The position numbers and the translations under genes were made by a program. A stretch of 64,000 nt of DNA, from NCBI GenBank assembly GCA_025677815.1, contig JAIXMP010000015.1:372001-436000 (forward strand). Direction: 5' to 3'. This DNA comes from Phascolomyces articulosus (Eukaryota > Mucoromycota > Mucoromycetes > Mucorales > Lichtheimiaceae). A model generated the notes under the pieces. It saw only the letters and a program-made list of their open reading frames with translations. It ran no database searches and had not been told where the DNA came from. Positions 24,744 to 36,933 of the stretch are shown here, one piece after another (position 1 is the first letter of the stretch; each line of letters opens with the position of its first letter).

Positions 24744-25631
24744 ATGGCTTCTATTCTTGGTCGTACCTTGTTTCGAACACAACCTACTACGCGTTTCAAT
24801 GGGTTGACCCAACGTTTTTATAAAATGAGTGTCCAGTCGGTGAAAAAAGGACAAATTGTTCAATTAAAAGACAAGGCATGGCGCGTTTTAAATCGTGATA
24901 GTTCTTCTTCAGGGCGTGGTGGTGCTGTTGTGAAAATGGATTTACAAGATATTTTAACCAATTCTAAAATTAATGAACGTTTCAAGTCGGGTGATGCCAT
25001 TGAAAGTGAGATATCTTCTATTTTATAAATATTCTCAATTGCGTTGTTATCATATCAGTATCTTATATCCATTTCTTCTTTTACTATGCAAAGTCTTGAA
25101 TTTACAAGATGAAGCTTATCAATATTTATATGCGGATGATGGTGTCCTTCATTTAATGAATATGGAAACGTTTGATGAGATAGAATTACCTAGCAGTGCC
25201 TGTGAGGGTGGAGAAGATGCTGTGGCTATGCTTGAAGGTAAATTGTTTTTCTGCATGAAATTGATATCTATAATTAAACGATGATGATCCATTATTTCCT
25301 GACTTGTAAAAAAAAATAACACACACGCACATACACAAACTTGAACTATTCAAAATAATACAAAACAAAAACAGACGGGATGAATATTGCTGTTAGCTTC
25401 CTTACAACACCTGAAGATGGACGTAAACCTGTTACTTTTAAATTACCATCCAATTATACATTTACAGTGGAAACCGTGGTAGAACGTGCAGGTCAAGCAG
25501 CCAAGGGTACAGTGTATAAAACAGCTACATTAACCAATGGTGCCAAACTCCAAGTACCTGAATTTGTTCATCCAGGTGATCGTATCATTGTTGATATTGA
25601 ATCTAGAAAGTATATGAAACGTGAATTGTAA
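24744..25631 (+). CDS. Bacterial-type elongation factor P, probably mitochondrial
   Basis: Three exons (24744-25005, 25094-25237, 25375-25631) join in frame to 220 aa. EF-P helps ribosomes form peptide bonds at proline-rich stretches; fungal bacterial-type copies are expected to serve mitochondria. The first ~27 residues (MASILGRTLFRTQPTTRFNG) are basic, acid-free and Ser/Thr-rich, fitting a presequence, and follow-on MSVQSVKKGQIVQLKDKAWRVL begins domain I. The tip loop reads SSSSGRGGAVVKMDL, so the residue modified on lysine in many bacteria appears to be arginine. Domain II covers YQYLYADDGVLHLMNMETF. The C-terminal OB domain includes the EF-P signature region PEFVHPGDRIIVDIESRKYMKR. Intron 1 splicing (GAA A|GT to AG|TC) keeps phase and gives IEILNLQDEAYQYLY. 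Confidence 0.92.
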
Positions 25632-26903
25632 ATAAATAGATAAATTATATTTGTCAAATAAAACAAATAATCAACTTATTATTGTTTAATAATAGTAGCA
25701 TAGTAGTTATTATTTCGATAAATTGACAAGATCCATCATCAAAATATATAATATAGTGTCATAGCCAGTGATTGTATCACCATAGAAAATACCGGGAAGC
25801 ACAGGCCACTTTATCTAATATTATGAGTGGATGTTTTATAGACATGTATATTATTTAATTACTTCATAATACGAGAATCTAGTTTTCGGAAATTTGTAAT
25901 CCCATTATTTTGACAATTGACATAGCGATACAATCATTTACTATTGCTACAAAGCATGTTGTAGTAATAATATATATATGTATATATGATGTTTGTTGAT
26001 AGACGAATATACTTGTACAATAAACTTTCGTTCAATGATAAGAGACTTTACATATTTAAAGATTTATACACCTTGAAACAATACAATGAATATTTTACCT
26101 TCTCCTAAAGGACCTCGATTTATAATAACTCTTTTTATTGTTCATGAAGAATACCGGAAGAACAATAAGGAGTAAAGAGCATTACTTTCCCACGGATATA
26201 GACTAATGGTTTTCGTGGAACTGCTGACAACTGTCAAATCATATTGGATTTCTCTCGTTTTGTGATATTACCCACATTTGGTTTACTGATATGGAGTTGT
26301 TGTTTGCATAACTCTTACTAGGTTGCTTAGCAAAACTTTATAAACATACATGTTCAATAGATGATGATGATGATGATGATGAAGAAGGAAGATAAGGGAG
26401 AATAAATAAGGAAATAACACGGAGCAGTGAATTCCCGAGAAGATCATCGTGTCGGCATATTTTATTCCCTTTTTTTTTTAACCATATAAAAGGAATACAA
26501 ACAAGGATGGGAAGAAGCATCCACGAGCTTTGATAATTGTAAGCAAAAGCGGAGACCCAATAGAGGGAAAAGAGCCAGTGAATCTTTTATAATTCTACAA
26601 CAAATACTACGAATGCCTCTCCAGATACTTCTTTTTTTTTCTACTTTTTTTTTTTCCACGAATCTCGATTCGAACCCTTTTCTTTTTCACGGGGAAATAT
26701 TAATTATTTTTTATCTTTTTTTATTACAACGTAAAACAAAAAACAATTTACCCTGTCCATTCTTTTAATATATATTTATTAATTGAATAAATCGGTTTTC
26801 GTTCGTTGTTTTCATACACTTGCTTTCTTTTTTCCTCTGTTCTCCCCACACAGCATTACTGCCCCCGTTTCAAATTCCATTTGCGCGTCCTGCAGCTTAA
26901 GCG
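25632..26903. other. Intergenic upstream of the NAD+ carrier gene
   Basis: AT-rich with no supported gene. The 3' end of the EF-P gene supplies AATAAA-like signals in the first 60 bp. Before the carrier start, 26630-26880 is strongly pyrimidine-rich and ends in CTGCAG, which could be a 5' UTR intron acceptor. Antisense frames here are GAT-repeat or low-complexity artefacts. Confidence 0.6.
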
Positions 26904-28310
26904 ATGGGCAAGGTCGCCACATGGTACAAGGAATTTGCGTAAGCTATATATACTCTTTTTTATTTATTTATTTCGAAAAAAAGTAGAACTCAGTGCGAAA
27001 TAACAATTAACTTGATTGTTTCTTCTTTTCTCTTGTTAATTGGAATATTTAAAAAAAATATTCTAGTCAGAATCATGAAAATATCAAACATTCCATTGCA
27101 GGTGCAGGCGCCGGCATTGTATCGTCGATCGTGACATGCCCGCTTGATGTAGTGAAAACGCGTTTACAGAATCAGGGTAAATCAGTTCCTGGTGTCAAAG
27201 TCTATCGAGGTACAATAGGTAAAACGAATTCTATTTCTTTATATTGAACAGCAAAAAAAGACGAGAGGATTGTGTTGGGATCGGACCTGTTATCAGTGAT
27301 TCATATCGATGGGAATATGCGAAAGCGATGATTATGAGTTACTAATAAATGCAATTACTTTTTTCTAGGCACACTTTCTAGGATTTGGCATGAAGAAGGT
27401 ATTCGTGGATTATATCGTGGATTAGGACCTACTATTCTTGGTTATCTCCCTACTTGGGCCATTTATTTTACAGCTTATGATTATTGTAAAAGTCGATGGG
27501 GTAAAGAGTTTGGTATGTAACCATGAATCCACATCGTTTTTTTTTTCTCAATTTGAATTGGATATAGGATGGTGTAAGGTGATAAGGAAGAAATTTTTGC
27601 ATTTTATTAACACACAAACATGATGATGATTCTAGGTCATGATAAAGAATGGATTGTTCATATTGCGTCCGCTATGTCAGCAGGAGCAGCATCAACATCC
27701 ATGACGAATCCACTTTGGGTGATTAAAACACGTCTCATGACACAAAACGAACGCACCTCTTACAGGTACAGAAATACCCTGGATGCATTTATTACGATTG
27801 GCCGACACGAAGGAATTCGAGGTTATTACAAGGGTCTTGGAACTTCATTGTTTGGTGTGAGCCATGTTGCTGTTCAGTTTCCACTTTATGAAAAATTAAA
27901 AACTTATTTACGTAAGCATTCTTATTACAAGAGAGGGAAATGGAAGAGTGCTATATAGGGTGACAAGAGAAAGTATACTTAAATCAGATATGAAACTATT
28001 ATTAGATGCTGATACCAATACCTCTGGATCCACATCGATCCTATTGGCGTCTTCATTATCAAAAATGGCTGCAAGCTGTGCAACATACCCTCATGAAGTA
28101 ATACGAACTCGTCTACAAAACCAAACTCGAAAGCCATTCAAGTATAAAGGTATTCTTCATGCTATCAAGGTGATTTTAGAGGAAGAGGGAGTACGTGGTT
28201 TTTACAAGGGAATGCCAACCAATCTGTTAAGAACGGTGCCATCATCTGCAATGACAATTTTGACATATGAGGTTTTAGTGAGAAAATTGGATCAATGGAA
28301 GAATCTTTAA
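26904..28310 (+). CDS. Mitochondrial carrier, NAD+ transporter (Yia6/NDT) type
   Basis: Five exons (26904-26938, 27067-27218, 27369-27512, 27636-27911, 27988-28310) join in frame to 309 aa, the standard length of SLC25 carriers. Three carrier repeats show PLDVVKTRLQ, PLWVIKTRLM and PHEVIRTRLQ, each fitting the Px[D/E]xx[K/R] signature (second Trp-substituted). GYLPTWAIYF after repeat one and SAMSAGAASTSMTNPLW at repeat two are typical of the fungal NAD+/pyrimidine/FAD subgroup, and match Yia6-type NAD+ carriers best by eye. The start codon has an in-frame TAA six bases upstream. The fourth intron's acceptor is ambiguous: 27987 (TCAG) was preferred, but 27969 also keeps phase. It imports NAD+ into mitochondria if the subgroup call is right. 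Confidence 0.88.
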
Positions 28311-30484
28311 GTATATTTTTATTTTTTATTATAAGTTAACATTAGCACACACACTCATATACACACACAGCATGCACCATCTATCTATCTCTCTTTTTAT
28401 TCTTGTTCGTATTCTCCCCATTTTGGATTATTATCACATCGAATTTTTCAACGCATTGTGAAGAGGATCCTCCCACGCAAACGCATTATCTACACATACT
28501 CACAAAAAAAAAAAAAAAAATAGGCACATCCCCACCCAAAGAAAAAGAAACTGGTAATGCTTTTGTCTTTTTCTTTTCAATCACGTATGTAAATATATTC
28601 CCCTTCACCCACTTTGTTAGAATTTTCTTTCTTATTTACAATAATTTTATTAAAAAAAAAAAAGAACAAATGAGCTTTTGCACATCATTTAAAATGTTGA
28701 TAGATTTCTTAATGATAGTAAGACGAATGATTGGACTGGTATCTTTTGATGTTTAAGTGAAGGGATGTAGGTAGTAACTATGATATAAGGTAATGTATAT
28801 CTAAAAGGAATTACGTATTTCCATAGGGAACAAATATTTTTAATCTTACGTTTTATAACAACACACACATATTAGTTTATCGGTGAAATAAACCAGATAT
28901 ATACACGTTTATTTATGACTGTTATGTTGCTGATATGTAATATGAATACAACTAATAAACATGTATATTAGGAATATCAATAAATCTTCTCCTCATGTAA
29001 AGAAAGGTAAAAACAACCTTAACCAACTTCTGGTTTGTAGAATTAACATATTCGTGAGGATATATACTACATAAAATGATAACCCTAATAAAAGGTTAAA
29101 TCAAAACTATGCATCCAGTAGAATCACAACCCCAGGGGAAAAGTTCATCTTTTTCCTTTATATGGAACAAAACCCAAGATACATTTATATTCATGACAAC
29201 GTAACTGATCATACATTAATATACTACAGGTTTATCCATCATGATAGGTTATTCCTGTTCATAATATTCGGATTTTAATAATTCATGATTGTATATAATA
29301 GTATATTTGTATAACGCCACAGCAAAAAGCAGCAATAAAAAGAAAAAATCCTTAATTCCCACAGCCAGCTATTACAATATAAATAAAGTTTTCGTAACCT
29401 TTTTACCTAAAAAGCAAGTGCATTGAAAACTGATCTGCATATATGACCATGTTCCTGAAATAGGATTCCACGGAAAGAGATAATCTATTGCGTATTTAGT
29501 TTTTCTTTTTATTGCTATTTTCTGAAAAGGTATTACTCATAGTTAGCAAAAATGGGTACATTTGGTCGCATCATTCCAAAAATATTCATACTCTTTTTCG
29601 TGATTTTGTAACAACCTAGTGATATAATGCTGCGAAAAGGAGCTACCGTTATCATCACTGCGTCTTTTTGTTATATTCTTAAACATGGAAATAATGATGT
29701 GTTCATGAAGATATAAACACACTTTAATTGTGATAATAATCACACAATCGATTAGCATTAGCACAAAAGATTAAACTACGGTATTCTAATCTTTAAAAAC
29801 CAACCCTTCTCTTCATTCCGCATTAAATCTTTTTAGAGTTTATTTTAGGACTCAGTGATTCAATTTATTGAGAATATATAGTTGGTTCCATGGAAGCATA
29901 TACAACGATTTCGATGTACATCGTGGTAATCATATGGATATTGCCGATATCGTGGGATTCATGTCATTATTAGAACAATGAGAGATCAAATGCTTCTAAT
30001 ATGTCATTATTATAAGTTGCCATGAGTATGCACTAATATATAATCTCTTCTTGATTATTATTTGTTCCTAAATATTTATGCATAAAAAGATTTTTTTACG
30101 GACTGAAAAAAAAAGTATAAAAGGAAGTTTATTCATCCAAAATAATAATATTATATTAAAGAATATCTTTGGGTTGAGGGGATGATGGATTATAGAATAT
30201 AAAACGGCCCCGATAAAAAATACTTGCTAATAATAAAATTTTTATCTTATCATTTTTTTTTACATTTTTTTAATGTGTAACTAGAACCATTGCTGGGTTA
30301 TGAAAAGTGAGTAATAAAGTTCCGTGCATTGTCCAGTCGAACGCGGCGATTCCATTTTTCTGATTGTATGGTGAAGTCTCTTTTCTTGTCATACTTAATT
30401 TTGGCATATATAAAAGGCTTTTGTTGATTTACACAAACTGAAATCAATTTTATATATTCTGCATAAATCAATATTACTACAACG
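28311..30484. other. Intergenic; no supported gene
   Basis: About 2.2 kb of AT-rich DNA. The first 300 bp are carrier 3' UTR with CA and CTAT repeats. Frames at 28403-28756 and 29543-29764 are not recognisable. The last ~80 bp are the promoter of the first MATE gene. Confidence 0.6.
30406..30416 (+). promoter_or_regulatory. TATA box of the first MATE gene
   Basis: ATATATAAAAG lies about 70 bp before the start codon, a suitable distance for a TATA element with a short 5' UTR. The degraded second copy was not seen to keep an equivalent element at the same distance. Confidence 0.5.
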
Positions 30485-32501
30485 ATGCGACCACCACATC
30501 ATCATCAACAAAGTGATGTTGAATCGACTCATTCTTCTATTTTATCCGATACACCAACAGAAGCTACTCCTCTTTTACCAGCAGGAGATCATTTATACAG
30601 TACAAAAAGCAACATTGGATATGATGATGGTACATGGTCTGGTGAATTTCGATGGCTTTTTTTCAACAGTTTACCAGTCATTGGTACATATATTCTCCAA
30701 TATTCATTACAGCTTGCAAGTGTATTTACACTTGGTCATTTGGTATATATATAATTCTCTTTCAGTTCTTTTTTATTTTATCTACTCAATGATACGTAGA
30801 TGCTAATCAATAATGATATATATATATAGGGACCTACCGAATTAGCGGCGTCTGCTCTTGCCAGTATGTTTGCAAGTGTTTCAGCATGGAGTGTGGCTTT
30901 TGGTACTGCTACTGCTCTCGATACCCTATGTTCCCAATCATGGACAGCAGCGAGTGACAAGACACTCGTCGGCATTCATCTTCAACGAGCGTTAGTCGTT
31001 CTTGCCATCATTTTCTGTGGATTTATTGCACCGCTATGGTGGAACGGTACACGAATTCTTTTGGCCCTGAACCAAGAGCCGGAGTTAGCCATACTTGCAG
31101 GTAAGTGCACAACTGTTCGGTTATGTAATAATCACTTATCCATAATGGATCAACGAAAACAGAGCCCAAGGAAATGGTACAAATACTTAATTTATTTTTT
31201 CACTTGTCCGGATGAACAACCATTTTTTCTATAGGCACATTTTTACGCTACTTATTACTAGGTGCACCTGCATTCATTGCCTTTGAAGGATTAAAGAAAT
31301 ATTTACAAGCTCAAGGAACCATGCGAGCTTCCACGTATGTTCTTTTGTTTGCATCGCCTTTGAACTTTTTAATCAACTATACCTTGGTTCATGTCCAACA
31401 TATTCGTCTTGGATTTATCGGGGCACCGATTGCAACCTCTATCAGTTACTGGCTCATGCTTATTTTATTGGTGCTCTATACTTGTAAAGTTAGAGGTAGC
31501 GAAGCTTGGGGTGGATGGTCTATGGATGCATTTAAAAATTGGGGACCATTTTTACGACTAGCTATGCCTGGTGCCTTGATGTTATGCAGGTAAATTTTAT
31601 AATAGAATACTGTAATTCGTCAAATAAAAAAATGGGTATACATATATATATATATGTGTAATAAATAAACTAACAATTTTATTAATTAATAACATTATTA
31701 TATTAATAGTGAATGGTGGGCATTCCAATTGACAGCGCTTGCTACCGGGATTCTCGGTGGTGCAAATCTTGCTTCTCAATCCATTCTCCTCACAACAGCT
31801 GGCACAGCGTTTCAAATTCCATTTGCCATCTCTATTGCTTCTGCCAATCGAGTAGGAAATTCTTTAGGGGAATATTTTGCTTTGAAAGCAAAACGCGCTT
31901 CCATAGTCGCCCTTACATTTGGCGTTGTTGCTGGCTTATTTAACTTTCTCTTTTTTATCTCCACACGCCCCACCTTGGGTTATTTGTTTACTGAGGATGA
32001 GGAGGTCTTGAAGATCGTCTATCGAGTCATGCCATTCTGTGCTCTTTTTGTGGTATCCGATTCTATTAATGGCGTTTCTGCTGGTGTAATTCGAGGTAAA
32101 TGTTATTACAACATCGTCTACTATATAATTTTTATACGTTACAAATCATAAATAATATGACAGTGAATATGATTTTAATATTGTCATGTCATATTTATAT
32201 AGGACTGGGTCATCAAAAAGTGGCTGCATGGATCAGTATTGGGTCAAACTACGTTTTAGCATTACCGATGGCTTATATATTGACCTTTCCTGCAAAATTG
32301 GGAATTGTAGGTATATGGATCGGCTTATGGATAGCTTTATCACTCAGCGCCATTGGACAATGTATCTATGTGTCTACTGTCAATTGGGACGCAGAAGTTG
32401 AAAAAATTAGCTACCGTATTAAACAGGAAGAAGCCCGTGTCCATGATATTTACCAAGAACAGGGTATTATTACTACTCCAACGGTAGTACCTATTGATTG
32501 A
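30485..32501 (+). CDS. MATE-family multidrug/toxin extrusion transporter (copy 1, intact)
   Basis: Five exons (30485-30742, 30830-31100, 31235-31589, 31710-32095, 32203-32501) join in frame to 522 aa. MATE proteins export organic cations or metabolites in exchange for H+ or Na+; yeast ERC1 is the nearest well-known fungal type. The sequence has a ~55-residue soluble N-terminus (SSILSDTPTEATPLLP) and then about 12 hydrophobic segments in two halves. Family landmarks are GPTELAASALASMFASV near TM2, ALDTLCSQSWTA (the LCGQAxGA-like motif), RYLLLGAPAFIAFEG, and in the second half FQIPFAISIASANRVGNSLG. The protein ends with a short hydrophilic tail. A TATA box sits ~70 bp upstream. A closely related, disabled copy follows directly downstream. 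Confidence 0.92.
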
Positions 32502-33603
32502 ATAACAAGTACAAAAAAATCCCATCTATATCACTTGTATATACCATCTTTATTTTGGTATATTTTGTATTATTCATATACCTGGGTTATATTTATAAAC
32601 ATCAATACCCACCTATCTCATTCTCTTTCCGTCTTTGTTTTCGCTCTGTCAGATAACCTCTTCCCGTCCCCAACCTTCTTTTCACCAGTCATATACCTTT
32701 TTTTTACATTCACTGACTTTTCTTCATTTTTTTTTATTATATATATTTATAACACGCACAAAAAAATCAGCACGGAGCAGAAATAAAAGTATCATCTATC
32801 TAGTAGTTATTAAAGAGCAATATTTTTATTATATATTCATATAGGTCATAAAACCTACAAGTATTATTACCGTAACGGAACCATATTCTAGCAAGTAGCA
32901 ACAAGAACATCATATTGATAACTGTATCATTATTTATCACTACATATTTTTATGTTATCTATATGGCTCCATTGTTAATTTGGCAAGGAGAAACAGGGCC
33001 GAAACACAAACTCCATGATCCAAAAGATATAAATAACACCTTAGGAAAAAAAATCAGGATTATTAAGCTACGTAATTATGTATTTTTGCACGATTTTCAA
33101 TATTTTCTGAATATTTCTTGAATAGAGAAACTGAATATGTTTGAATAACCAAGACTCCCATAATTGTTAAATAATATTTTTATAATTATTGAATATTTTT
33201 TTCGTAATTTCTAATTATTTTTAACGTACTTCAATAGTTTTTTTTGGTTGTGTTGAATATTTTGTACATTTTTATTTTCATAACATAATAAATCTTGAAT
33301 ATTTTTCTCCTATGTAAGGCGTATTGTCTATCATACGCAAAATCATTTTAGCTTGTTGGCGTAAATAATTTGGAGAAAACCTGCATAGACTTGTTATTGT
33401 TGGGGGTAACAAATGAATCTCTTAAATCTCAACGTAAAGATACTTTAAATTGGTTGTGTAATTGCTACACAACAAATTCTTGGTTCCCACAGTAAGCCCG
33501 AATCATGAAATTAAGTTTTTGATTTATTTACTTGGATATTACACATAAATAAAATGATAAATCACATATTCTAGTTTCTAACAAGAATTACCAAAATCCC
33601 ATC
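32502..33603. other. Intergenic between the two MATE copies
   Basis: About 1.1 kb of AT-rich sequence holding the 3' UTR of copy 1 and the decayed upstream region of copy 2. No gene was seen. AATATTTTT-like motifs recur between 33160 and 33310. Confidence 0.6.
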
Positions 33604-35590
33604 CCATCTTTGTTACATTCATCCATTTTATCTGATACACCAACAGAATCGACTCTACTTTTACCAGAGCAGCACCTTCATCAACGCAAAAAATACAACA
33701 AAAATAAAAATGGAAGCTGGTCTGGAAAAATACAATGGTTATTTTTCAAGAGTTTACCTGTCATTGGAACCTATTTACTTCAATATTCATTACAACTTGC
33801 TAGTATCTTTACACTTGGCCATTTGGTACGAGATGTTCTTGCTGATATATATTTCTATTTTCAAATATTCTTTTATCCTCGTATCATTACGTATTAACAA
33901 AAATGACCATAACATTATGTTTATTTTCATGATGCTTTCGAATAGGGACAGATTGAATTAGCTGGAGCTGCGCTTGCAGCCATGTTTGCAAGTGTTTCAG
34001 CTTGGAGTCTTACTTTTGGCACAACAACCGCTCTTGATACTCTATGCTCTCAAGCTTGGACAGCGGCGCGTGATAAAACTCTTGTTGGAATTCATCTTCA
34101 AAGGGCGTTGATAATTCTTGCCATCATTTACATTGGTTTCATAATACCATTTTGGTGGAACAGTACATGAATTCTGTTGTTTCTGAATCAAGAACCGGAG
34201 TTGGCTTTCCTTGCAGGTGAACACACTTTCAGAAAAGAAGCAAGCAGATGGCATGACCATATACTTATTGGATTTACACTAAAATAAAAAAAATATTAGG
34301 AACCTATTTGCGGTACTTATTATTAGGTGCACCTCCATTTATTGCATTCGAAGGGTTAAAGAAGTATTTACAAGCTCAAGGAATCATGCGGGCATCAACT
34401 TATGTGCTTTTGTTCGCTTCGCCCTTGAACTTTTTAATCAACTATACCTTGGTTCATGCCAAACCTGTTTGTCTTGGATATATTGGAGCACCAATTGCAA
34501 CCTCTTTAAGTTATTGGATTATGCTTCTTTTACTGATCCTTTACACCTGCAAATTAGAAGGTCTAGAAGCTTGGGGAGGATGGTCTAAGGATGCATTAAA
34601 AAACTGGGGACCCTTTTTACGATTGGCTATTCCTGGTGCACTGATGCTTTGCAGGTAATAAATACTTTGATTTTTTGAGATCAAATAATTTGGAAACCAA
34701 ATATACAAATAATTATACTAATAATGGTATATATACCTTTCTTATTATATTTAAATAGTGAATGGTGGGCTTACCAAATTACAGCGCTTGCTACTGCTTA
34801 TCTTGGTCGTATTAATCTTGCCACGCAATCCATTTTATTAACCATTATTGGAACTTCTTTTCAGATCCCATTTGCTATTTCTATCGCTGCTGCCAATCGA
34901 GTAGGAAATTCTTTAGGAGAATGCTTTGCACTAAAAGCCAAGCGAGCATCTTTGGTTCCCATGGTATTTGCTGCTTGTTTCGGTTTACTCAACTGTCTTT
35001 TCTTTATGATAAACCGCTCTTTTATTGGATACTTATTTACTCGAGAAGAAGAAGTGATTGAAAATTTTTATCATGCCATGCCATCCTGTGCATTCTTTGT
35101 GATTGCAGATTCACTTAATGCTATTGTGGCTGGTGTTATTCGAGGTAAATATATAACGTAGAGATGTACACCTATATTAAATTAATCGAATAGAACCAAT
35201 TAAGCGGAAATAGTTGCTGTTGGTATTGACTATAATTATGGTAATATATTTTTCTATCGATATATAGGTTTAGGGCATCAACGAATTGCTGCTTGGATTA
35301 GTATTGGAGCCAACTACCTTTTGGCTTTGCCATTGGCATATATTTTGACCTTTCATTTAGGTTACAAATTAAGTGGTTTATGGGGCGGTATGGCGGTTGC
35401 ATTATACGTCAGTTCTATTGGTCAAAGCGCATACGTATTTTTTGTCAACTGGGATTCAGAAGTTAAACGAATCAGATACAGCATGAAAGCAGAGGAAATT
35501 AGGATCCTTGAGCCTGATCACGAGGAACAAGATATCATTGCTCCATTTATGCTAACGCCTACCACTTCAAGAACGAGTGGAATGATATAA
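33604..35590 (+). pseudogene. MATE transporter copy 2, disabled tandem duplicate
   Basis: This copy parallels its upstream neighbour exon by exon: ~33604-33825, 33946-34216, 34300-34654, 34759-35144 and 35268-35590. Exons 2, 3 and 4 have exactly the same lengths as copy 1 (271, 355, 386 nt) with intact splice sites. Two defects are visible. The N-terminus has no ATG: the frame upstream of HSSILSDTPTE is open only back to a TAA at 33550-33552, with TTG where a start could sit. In exon 2, the codon aligned with copy-1 CGA (WWNGTRILLALNQ) is TGA at 34168-34170, giving WWNST-stop. A CGA to TGA change is one transition at a CpG. Everything downstream stays in frame, so inactivation is recent or the stop is an assembly error. 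The C-terminus is eight residues longer than in copy 1. Confidence 0.85.
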
Positions 35591-36088
35591 TGTCGTCTCA
35601 CTAACTGATGGTCTTTTATATCCTTTCTTCTTCAAAAATTCATATTTTATTCTTCTGTTTATACTACTACTACTACTACTGCTGCTACTGCTACTAATGT
35701 TATTATGATGACATTGAACTATAATGTAATTTCTATATAATTTGATACTTGACACAGATGATGATAGACACTGTATGTCTAATGTAACATGGTAATAAAT
35801 TCTATTTTATCATTATCATAATACAATTATGTTTAACGAGGGAAAAGCAATTGTAAAATCAAAGAAGTCTAGCCTTTTGCTTAACAAATGTGACAATCAT
35901 TACTATATTAATATCGACGATTATTAAAATTTGTTTATTCATCATGGTATCTAAGTTATAAAAAGGATATACATAAATACGTACGCCAGACTTTAAAATT
36001 ACAATTAGCTAATATTAAATGTACAAATCAATAAAAACATGGTTCAAATTCCAGTTGAATATTCTCGAGTAAGAACACTCCTCCCGCT
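35591..36088. other. Intergenic between MATE copy 2 and the F-box gene
   Basis: AT-rich, with a short (ACT)n run near 35664-35695. No gene was seen. Confidence 0.6.
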
Positions 36089-36933
36089 TCATCTTCTGAT
36101 AGAAAATTCACCAATACATACAATACAAATAAAGCATAAACTTGTATTTGCACTAATAGTATGTAGATCTTCCATATTCATATTCGTACAGCCGGTATCA
36201 AGATTGTAAAGCAGTGGCAACCGAGATATACCCTGCACAAATGCTTTGATACCTATGGCGTTCATTCGACCTAATTCTATTGTGAGATCTGTCAAGCTTT
36301 GAATTCCAGCACATATAACTTTAGTTTCCTCGTCCACGCCTTTACAATCTGGTGATATAGTAATTCTCTGCAATGGTATTGGTGTGTTTTCCGCAAAGGT
36401 AGTGATTGTTTGCTTTAGTTCAGATGTGTCAAATCTACATTCTTCAAATGATAGATTAGACAATCTAGACAATCTGTTGGCAAGTACCAAAAGTATCTAT
36501 AGTAATGTAATTTATGATAATCATCGGTTATTAAAAAGCACTATTTCTTATGATATATTCACTCAAGTGCATTGAATGAATCCTGATTTAACGATTAAAC
36601 ATACTGGTTTCCAATGTCAGCAATCGAAGATCTGAAAAAGAAAAATTCATCCAAAAGTTTTATGGGTTTTATAGTCGCACTCCTATCTGTTGCTGATAAT
36701 TCAAGGTCTTCCACATGATGTGTTACTAGCCGTAAAATTCTGTAACAATGGCAACAAAGGGTGCCAAATTTGCTAAGATAGTTGCCACCCATGCTACGCC
36801 ATGGATTTGGATATCCGAGAATGAAGGAACGCCAAGCGGAGGACAACAATGCACATTGAGCAACTGTATCCTGCGGGACATAATCGATAACGCGACATAC
36901 AATATCGGAAGGGAGTTGAACAAGTGGGTCCAA
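36089..36933 (-). CDS. F-box protein with leucine-rich C-terminal part, short
   Basis: Two minus-strand exons fit: 36933-36605 and 36473-36089, joined by GTATGT and CAACAG splice sites in matching phase (phase 2), about 237 aa. F-box proteins recruit substrates to SCF ubiquitin ligases through Skp1. The N-terminus PLVQLPSDIVCRVIDYVPQDTVAQCALLSSAWRSF is a clear F-box (residues ~3-45), with LPxxIxxxIxxY and a trailing Trp. After the junction, LSRLSNLSFEECRFDTS and later LTDLTIEL and LPLLYNL look like degenerate leucine-rich repeats. The last ~15 residues are poorly conserved in character and the protein is much shorter than typical F-box/LRR proteins, so it may be truncated or decaying. Substrate is unknown. 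Confidence 0.6.

Noticed and set aside
26640..26700. tRNA-like GGTTCGAATC on the minus strand
   Set aside because: The flanks do not pair to form a T-arm and no D- or anticodon arm fits.
28403..28756. 117-codon frame after the NAD+ carrier
   Set aside because: Lies in the 3' flank, dominated by A/T homopolymers; no splice or family support.
33610..33825. MATE copy 2 starting with methionine at 33610
   Set aside because: The codon there is TTG; no in-frame ATG exists between the upstream stop at 33550 and the conserved region.
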